8,373 nucleotides of DNA, from contig JAUVVP010000058.1 of assembly GCA_030604585.1 (NCBI GenBank), positions 1 to 8,373 of the forward strand, given 5' to 3'. The notes beneath the pieces are model-generated. The model saw only the letters and a program-made list of their open reading frames with translations, searched no databases and was not told the origin of the DNA. The DNA comes from Planctomycetota bacterium. Its GTDB lineage: Bacteria > Planctomycetota > Brocadiia > SM23-32. This document shows, piece by piece, positions 4,962 through 8,373 of the stretch. Made by a program: the position numbers and the translations under genes. Position 1 is the stretch's first letter. Every line of letters begins with the position of its first letter.

Positions 4962-6102
4962 GACCGGTTTCGTCCTTCATCCTTCATCCTTCAACCTTCC
5001 CGCAGCCTTGCCGTCCGTCACGTGTCTCTGCCCGACCTACGGCAGGTTTGAAAGGCTGCGGGACGCCGTCGCCTGCTTCCTGCTCCAGGACTATCCCGGC
5101 GCGAGGCGCCTGCTGATCCTGAACGACGCGACAGCTCCGATTCGTCTGGCCTCCGCGCGAAACTCGGAACTTCACCCGCCGTACGGCGGGCAAGCCCAGA
5201 ACCGGCGCGTTGACGTGTTCAACGCGCCCGCCCGCTTCGCCACCTTGGGCCACAAGCGCCAGGCACTCCTGGATGCCGCCCAGACGCCCTTGGTGGCCCA
5301 CTGGGACGATGACGATATCTACCTACCGTGGCACCTCACGATGCTGGTGTGCGCACTGCTGGGCCGTCCCTGGCCGCCGGCAGAGCGTTTCGAGCTTGCC
5401 CGCCGTACGGCGGGTGAAGTCTGGAGTTTCGAGTCCGCCCAACCCGAAACGCAAGACCCCGAACCCGAAACCTTTACCCGCCGAAGCCTCGGCGAAGGCG
5501 GGCCAAACCCGGAACCCGCGTGCGTGAAACCACGCGCCGCCTGGTGGGGCGTCGGCGTGCGCGAATGCTTCGAGGTGCGCGGCCCGTGCCACAATGTCTT
5601 CGAGGGGCAGATGCTCTTCGACAGGGAGCGGGCCCTGGAGCTCGGCGGCTACCCGCCTCAAGTGAGCGGGCAAGCCAGGGCCCTGCTGGGCAAGTTCAGG
5701 AATGCCGGCGAGCTTCACACCTGGAACCCCGCCGACCGCGACATCAGCTACGTCTACCGCTGGGCGGACGGGCTGCACCACATCAGCGGCTCGGGCGACA
5801 ATCGGGCGAGCCACGACGGCTTCGGCGAGAAGAACCGCGACTTCGGCGCCGGCGAACCTCTGATTCCCAGCGGCCCCGCATGCGCGGGGCTCTGGGCCCG
5901 CGCCCGCCTGGCCGGCCAGTTCCGCAACATCTGCGCTGCCGTCGCCGGCCGCCTCAGTAAGTGCAGCGAAGATGAGCAAGGGAGCGGACACCATGCATGC
6001 CAAGAATGCCATGCTCACAACATTGAAAACCCACACAAAAGCCATGTTGAGGGGGCTCCGCCCTCGACGGAGGATGGAGCGTTCCGAAGGACGGACCGAT
6101 GA
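4954..6102 (+). CDS. GT2-family glycosyltransferase, heavily repeat-invaded
   Basis: 382 residues from ATG 4954, which overlaps the previous stop by 8 nt. The recognisable fold begins at LPSVTCLCPTYGRFERL (about 19-35), with LLILNDAT (53-60), VAHWDDDDIYLPWHLTMLV (114-132, metal-binding Asp cluster) and a later FEGQMLFDRERALELGGYP (about 216-234) typical of GT2 acceptor regions. No strong ribosome-binding site is seen; coupling to the upstream gene is likely. In-frame repeat segments are VLHPSSFNL at the N-terminus, RNSELHPPYGGQA (about 70-81), a long low-complexity block about 148-189 between the Asp cluster and the acceptor region, PPQVSGQA (about 234-241) and PSGPACAG (about 305-312). The last about 50 residues are rich in Cys, His and Asn, look non-native and include a hairpin (6046-6068). 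The enzyme may be functional with long surface loops, or decaying. Confidence 0.8.
   Translation: MPETGFVLHPSSFNLPAALPSVTCLCPTYGRFERLRDAVACFLLQDYPGARRLLILNDATAPIRLASARNSELHPPYGGQAQNRRVDVFNAPARFATLGHKRQALLDAAQTPLVAHWDDDDIYLPWHLTMLVCALLGRPWPPAERFELARRTAGEVWSFESAQPETQDPEPETFTRRSLGEGGPNPEPACVKPRAAWWGVGVRECFEVRGPCHNVFEGQMLFDRERALELGGYPPQVSGQARALLGKFRNAGELHTWNPADRDISYVYRWADGLHHISGSGDNRASHDGFGEKNRDFGAGEPLIPSGPACAGLWARARLAGQFRNICAAVAGRLSKCSEDEQGSGHHACQECHAHNIENPHKSHVEGAPPSTEDGAFRRTDR
4973..4993 (+). repeat. (TCCTTCA)3 heptamer array at the start of the last GT2 gene
   Basis: Three exact 7-nt units, giving the LHPSSF segment. The CTGAAGG-type array at 3260-3287 is a degenerate reverse-complement relative. 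Confidence 0.8.
5169..5195 (+). repeat. Directional CCGTACGG hairpin, copy 1 in the last GT2 gene
   Basis: ACTTCA, then CCCGCCGTACGGCGGG (5175-5190), then CAAGC. An exact 27-bp reverse complement lies at 5394-5420. It is preceded by a remnant CGAAACTCGGAAC. Confidence 0.85.
5394..5502. repeat. Composite block: inverted CCGTACGG hairpin, heptamers and nested TTTA hairpin
   Basis: GCTTG + palindrome (5399-5414) + TGAAGT. Then GAGTTTCGAGTCCGCCCA (5424-5441) and the units ACCCGAA, ACGCAAG, ACCCCGA, ACCCGAA (to about 5469). Then TTTACCCGCC (5473-5482) with an inner GCC-TC-GGC stem and GGCGGG at 5497-5502, after which AACCCGGAACCCG resumes the heptamer pattern. Confidence 0.8.
5651..5675 (+). repeat. 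Diverged ACCCGC...GCGGGCAAGC hairpin
   Basis: ACCCGCCTCAAGTGAGCGGG followed by CAAGC. Its stem is CCCGC/GCGGG, and the 3' flank matches the directional family. Confidence 0.6.
5874..5889. repeat. CCCCGC-ATGC-GCGGGG hairpin
   Basis: Opposite-orientation partner of 2889-2904. It encodes part of GPACAG in the last GT2 gene. Confidence 0.7.
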
Positions 6103-6268
6103 CCGCAAAGGATAGAGCGAGCGACAACAGGACCGCAACGCAGAATGCAGCGACTGTCCGGAACGTGTTCGCCTTTCCCCCAGAATCAAGCCTGCTCCGC
6201 ACCAATCACGACCCCAACGGTGAGGAGACCTCTTGTCCCTGGCGATCGGAAGGAACCACGCAGAGCCA

Positions 6269-6700
6269 TCACGGCTCCTTAGCCAACTCCCTGCGAATCA
6301 GGTTCACGAAGTCTTCGGCCTTCGCCAGAAGGCCCTTTGCCTCCGTTTCCGTGATCAGCCCAGCCTGGTCATAGAGCGCCTGATGCCGCTTCGTGCGCAT
6401 ACGGTCGAAGTAGGTGACCAGTTTGTGACGGTTCCTTCCCAAAGCCACCCGCATGAAAGCGAACGTGTTCTTGTGGCTCTCGGCGCCGGCGGGACGATAG
6501 CCCTGAGAGAACATGCACGCCCGCGAAGCCTGGAGTACGGCGTTGTAGGCTATGGCGAAGCCCCAGTCCCGGTCCTCGCCCATCATCTTCTGAGCCGTCC
6601 GCAGGTCGCGCTCTGCCAGCTCCATCGCCCGCCGCACTTCCTTCTGGGCGATCCGCTCTGCGCGGATGCGGCGCGATTTCAGCAGTTCATCGTACTTCAT
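6269..6700 (-). CDS. HEPN-domain toxin of a type VII-like toxin-antitoxin pair
   Basis: 143 residues, mostly helical. The HEPN core shows GFAIAYNAVLQASRACMFSQGYRP (about 47-70, the usual 'AyyA...A..all...G' helix) and RMRTKRHQALYD (R100 to H106, an R-x5-H arrangement with Tyr110), matching the RNase motif of HEPN proteins such as HepT. The start is ATG 6700 rather than the longer frame from 6748, because GGGGAG lies just upstream on the minus strand and the N-terminus then begins MKYDELLKSRRIR. It overlaps the end of the upstream nucleotidyltransferase gene by 14 nt, so the two are co-transcribed and coupled. Known HEPN partners are RNases neutralised by nucleotidyltransferase antitoxins through AMPylation or binding. 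Activity here is inferred from that pairing. No repeat elements interrupt it. Confidence 0.8.
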   Translation of the reverse strand: MKYDELLKSRRIRAERIAQKEVRRAMELAERDLRTAQKMMGEDRDWGFAIAYNAVLQASRACMFSQGYRPAGAESHKNTFAFMRVALGRNRHKLVTYFDRMRTKRHQALYDQAGLITETEAKGLLAKAEDFVNLIRRELAKEP

Positions 6701-7259
6701 CAACGCTCCCCAGCACTGCCATTCTCGGGCCCGCCAGCACACGCGCAAGGAACCCCTGCTTCTCCTCCTTCCTACGCTCGAACTCCTCTCGGCTCAGAAG
6801 ACTGTAGTTGACCGTCCGACCCAGTGCCTCCTCGGCTTCACCGACGGCGGCGTGGAGTGCCATATCGTCAACGTCGCCAACCACCATCAGGTCCACGTCG
6901 CTGCCCGGCCCGGCCTCCCCACTGGCCATTGACCCATAGACGAATGCCGCTTCGATCTCCTCGCACAGAGGACCAAGCCTATCGCGCAGCACGTCCACCA
7001 GCCCCACGGTCTTCAGTATGAGGCGCCGCAGGTCCGGATAGATCGGGCATTGCGTGTTGGCCTGGTAGTAGGTGCGGTTCCCGCTGACAGTCTTTGTAAG
7101 GATACCTGCTGCCAGCAGGTTCGGGAGTTCGGACTGTATCGTCCCCACCGCTTTGCCTGTCTGCCGAGCGACCTCACGGAGGTGATAACGCGCTTCGGGG
7201 TTCATAAGGAAGAGCCTGAGGACGCTCTGGCGGGTTTCTGCAAACAAGGCGTCAAGCAT
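6687..7259 (-). CDS. Winged-HTH/MNT nucleotidyltransferase antitoxin
   Basis: 190 residues. Residues about 1-65 form a winged helix (LFAETRQSVLRLFLMNPEA, YHLREVARQTGKAVGTIQSEL, then a GILTKTVSGNRTYYQAN wing). Residues about 95-190 are a minimal nucleotidyltransferase with an exact GSX10DXD signature (G109-S110, D121-V-D123). The region where a third acidic residue is usually found reads RTVNYSLLSREEF, with Asn rather than Asp. The tail FLARVLAGPRMAVLGSVDEVR is characteristic of this HTH-MNT group. ATG 7259 is chosen because a GAGG lies 9 nt upstream; ATG 7268 is possible but the GAGG would abut it. The DNA-binding half suggests autoregulation through the direct repeats just upstream (7281-7318). 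The partner is the overlapping HEPN gene. MntA-HepT is the closest described logic, though MntA lacks this HTH. Confidence 0.82.
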   Translation of the reverse strand: MLDALFAETRQSVLRLFLMNPEARYHLREVARQTGKAVGTIQSELPNLLAAGILTKTVSGNRTYYQANTQCPIYPDLRRLILKTVGLVDVLRDRLGPLCEEIEAAFVYGSMASGEAGPGSDVDLMVVGDVDDMALHAAVGEAEEALGRTVNYSLLSREEFERRKEEKQGFLARVLAGPRMAVLGSVDEVR

Positions 7260-7280
7260 GACATCCATCCTCGTAGTGGT

Positions 7281-7318
7281 GTACGAGATTATCGTACAAT
7301 CGTACGACATTCCCGTAC
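7281..7318 (-). promoter_or_regulatory. Operator-like direct repeats upstream of the HTH-nucleotidyltransferase gene
   Basis: Two imperfect 17-mers, GTACGAGATTATCGTAC (7281-7297) and GTACGACATTCCCGTAC (7302-7318), match at 14 of 17 positions and start exactly 21 bp apart, about two helical turns. The first lies in a dyad TGTACGA-GATTA-TCGTACA (7280-7298); TCGTACGA (7300-7307) is a further palindrome. On the minus strand a GATAAT hexamer within the first repeat could be a -10 box, but no clear -35 is seen. The position 22-60 bp upstream of the start fits an autorepressor site for the adjacent winged-helix protein (inference). Confidence 0.6.
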
Positions 7319-7320
7319 GT

Positions 7321-7779
7321 TCTGCAAGCCGATTGCGTGCCGTTTCTCGCCGACCCAAGCGTCACCGCCTGGAAGCGCCGGGGCAAGTCCGGCGTCCGCG
7401 CAGCGCCGTCGAGGCTTGACAGGCGGTGCGCGACGGCCTAAAAGACTCCAAGAGAATGAACCGCAGAGACCCCGCCGGAGGCGGGCAAGCGCGGAGTTTA
7501 CCCGCCGGAGGCGGGCACGCAGAGAACATGTAAGTAACAATGTCAATAGAAGCTGTTTGGTCTCAGCGCTCTCGGCGTCCTCAGCGGTGAGTCCTTTTCG
7601 TTAGACAGTCTAAGTTTGTGGCTCGCCGGACTGCCGGCCGACTGATGGATGGCAGGACAAGAGGTGGGCGTGCGAGCCTGCGCCATCCTGGCCGTGCCGG
7701 CCTTGCTCGCGTGCAGCGCCGTTGGGGCGGGCGCGGCAGAGCGGGCGGTCCCTGCGCCAATGCCCCAGGAGGAGATGGC
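7321..7779. other. Intergenic repeat mosaic between divergent genes
   Basis: No convincing gene. The stretch 7365-7400 (CTGGAAGCGCCGGGGCAAG and on) resembles a GSAG-type repeat seen in related genomes (recollection). From 7459 comes a CCGCAGAG-type repeat broken by two identical hairpins (7471-7485, 7501-7515). From 7559 a segment TCTCAGCGCTCTCGGCG followed by CTCAGCGGTGAG is the imperfect reverse complement of that CGCAGAG repeat, so 7459-7592 forms an inverted pair. A promoter for the glycoside hydrolase gene would lie here, but no clear boxes are seen. Confidence 0.6.
7459..7524 (+). repeat. CGCAGAG-type repeat broken by two identical hairpins
   Basis: AACCGCAGAGAC, then CCCGCC-GGA-GGCGGG (7471-7485) + CAAG, then CGCGGAG, then TTTA + the same hairpin (7501-7515) + CACGCAGAGAA. 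The two hairpin copies match over 17 bp (7471-7487, 7501-7517). Confidence 0.8.
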
Positions 7780-8373
7780 ATGGATTACTCGAAGGTCAGA
7801 GGATTCAACTATCAGCCCAGCTACGGTAGCAGCGCCCTCGAGGTGTGGCAGCGGTTCGACGCAGCCACCTTCCAGCGGGAGCTGGGGCTGGGCAAACGCT
7901 ACTTCCCTCGTATGAGCGCGATCCGGCTGTGGCTCTCGTGGGACGCATTCATCCGTGATCCGGACCGGTTCTCGCGAGACTTCGACACGGCCCTGGGCAT
8001 CGCGGCCGGCCATGGGCTGGCCGTCATGCCCGTGCTGTTCAACCGCTGGCACAATGACTTCCTGGACCTCGGCGGCATCTACCTGGACCACATCGTTCCG
8101 GGCCTGGGCTGGGCGCGGCGGGAGGGCATGTTCGAACCGTTCGTTGAGGCCATCGTCGGCCAGCACGCCGGCGATGAGCGCCTCTTCGCCTGGGACCTCT
8201 GCAATGAGCCGTTTGCGTATGCGTGCCCGCTGGAACAGATACCGCAGATCGTCGAGGCCGAGTGGAACTGGCTGAAGGCCCTCTACGATTCCTGCAAGGC
8301 AGTGGGAGCCCGGGCCCCCATCACCGTAGGCATCCACCCCGGCCATCGTCGAAAGGGCATCGAGCAAGTCGAG
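7780..8373 (+). CDS. GH-A clan glycoside hydrolase (cellulase/mannanase-like), 3'-partial
   Basis: 198 residues are visible, open to the right edge. The protein begins MDYSKVRGFNYQPSYGS and contains AIRLWLSWDAFIRDPD (about 47-62), GHGLAVMPVLFNRWHND (about 78-93) and FAWDLCNEPF (about 137-145). This matches the TIM-barrel of clan GH-A (GH5-like) enzymes, where E143 of the NEP motif would be the acid/base. The second catalytic Glu would lie beyond the window. ATG 7780 is supported by AGGAGG (7767-7772) 7 nt upstream. From this start there is no signal peptide, so the product would be cytoplasmic; however, a signal-like peptide is encoded just upstream in another frame. Family number and substrate cannot be fixed. 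No repeat elements are seen inside it. Confidence 0.78.
   Translation, partial: MDYSKVRGFNYQPSYGSSALEVWQRFDAATFQRELGLGKRYFPRMSAIRLWLSWDAFIRDPDRFSRDFDTALGIAAGHGLAVMPVLFNRWHNDFLDLGGIYLDHIVPGLGWARREGMFEPFVEAIVGQHAGDERLFAWDLCNEPFAYACPLEQIPQIVEAEWNWLKALYDSCKAVGARAPITVGIHPGHRRKGIEQVE

Noticed and set aside
2..6102. Possible prophage or gene-transfer-agent locus
   Set aside because: Small methyltransferases and GT2 genes do occur in phage, but no structural, packaging, lysis or integration gene is visible.
6263..6277. GAGCC-ATCAC-GGCTC stem-loop at the end of the HEPN gene as a terminator
   Set aside because: Only 5 bp, overlaps the stop codon, and no T-run follows in the gene's direction.
6099..6374. 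Plus-strand ORF starting with an ATGA overlap after the last GT2 gene
   Set aside because: The protein resembles no family I know, and its second half is antisense to the well-supported HEPN gene. No ribosome-binding site is evident.
7471..7517. Two identical 17-bp repeats 30 bp apart, as a minimal CRISPR
   Set aside because: Only two copies with a 13-nt gap, and the gap is itself repeat sequence (CGCGGAG, TTTA). Other copies are dispersed in genes, so this is a hairpin repeat.
7543..8367. Minus-strand ORF opposite the glycoside hydrolase
   Set aside because: The plus frame encodes clear GH-A motifs with a strong ribosome-binding site. The minus translation has no recognisable motif.

Overview
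The window is GC-rich bacterial DNA dominated by a co-directional (+ strand) run of glycan-type enzymes. It is followed by a minus-strand toxin-antitoxin pair and the 5' part of a glycoside hydrolase gene. High GC, dense gene packing and coding sequences full of short in-frame repeats recall uncultivated Planctomycetota or related phyla seen in metagenomes. That placement is from memory of such sequences and is tentative. No rRNA, tRNA, CRISPR array or transposase is visible.

Layout. (1) 2-1501: 5'-truncated protein with a methyltransferase-like N-terminal part fused to a GT2 glycosyltransferase. (2) 1459-1668: tiny predicted lipoprotein. (3) 1750-2346: calcineurin-like metallophosphoesterase. 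(4) 2424-3389: alkaline-phosphatase/sulfatase-superfamily enzyme. (5) 3427-4014: class I SAM methyltransferase. (6) 4011-4961 and (7) 4954-6102: two further GT2 glycosyltransferases, translationally overlapping with their upstream genes. (8) 7259-6687 (-) and 6700-6269 (-): wHTH-nucleotidyltransferase antitoxin and HEPN toxin, overlapping by 14 nt, behind a direct-repeat operator-like region. (9) 7780-8373: GH-A-clan glycoside hydrolase, running off the right edge. Genes 1-7 look like one operon for building and modifying a surface or secreted glycan, with methyl and possibly phospho/sulfo decoration. The product cannot be told from sequence.

The striking feature is the repeat population. Two kinds occur together. 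Heptanucleotide arrays have several unrelated unit sequences (ACTCGAA, TCCTTCA, AACGAAC, CCTGACA, CTGAAGG). Small GC hairpins include TTTACCCGCC...GGCGGGCAAGC, the CCGTACGG palindrome and tandem CCCTTCAGGGTGAACC 16-mers. In several places a hairpin with a TTTA leader sits inside a heptamer or other host repeat and splits it. Many copies lie within open reading frames without stopping them, so genes 1, 4, 6 and 7 carry repeat-encoded segments between conserved motifs. The toxin-antitoxin genes and the visible glycoside hydrolase show none of these. The repeat system, more than any single gene, is the candidate for something undescribed.
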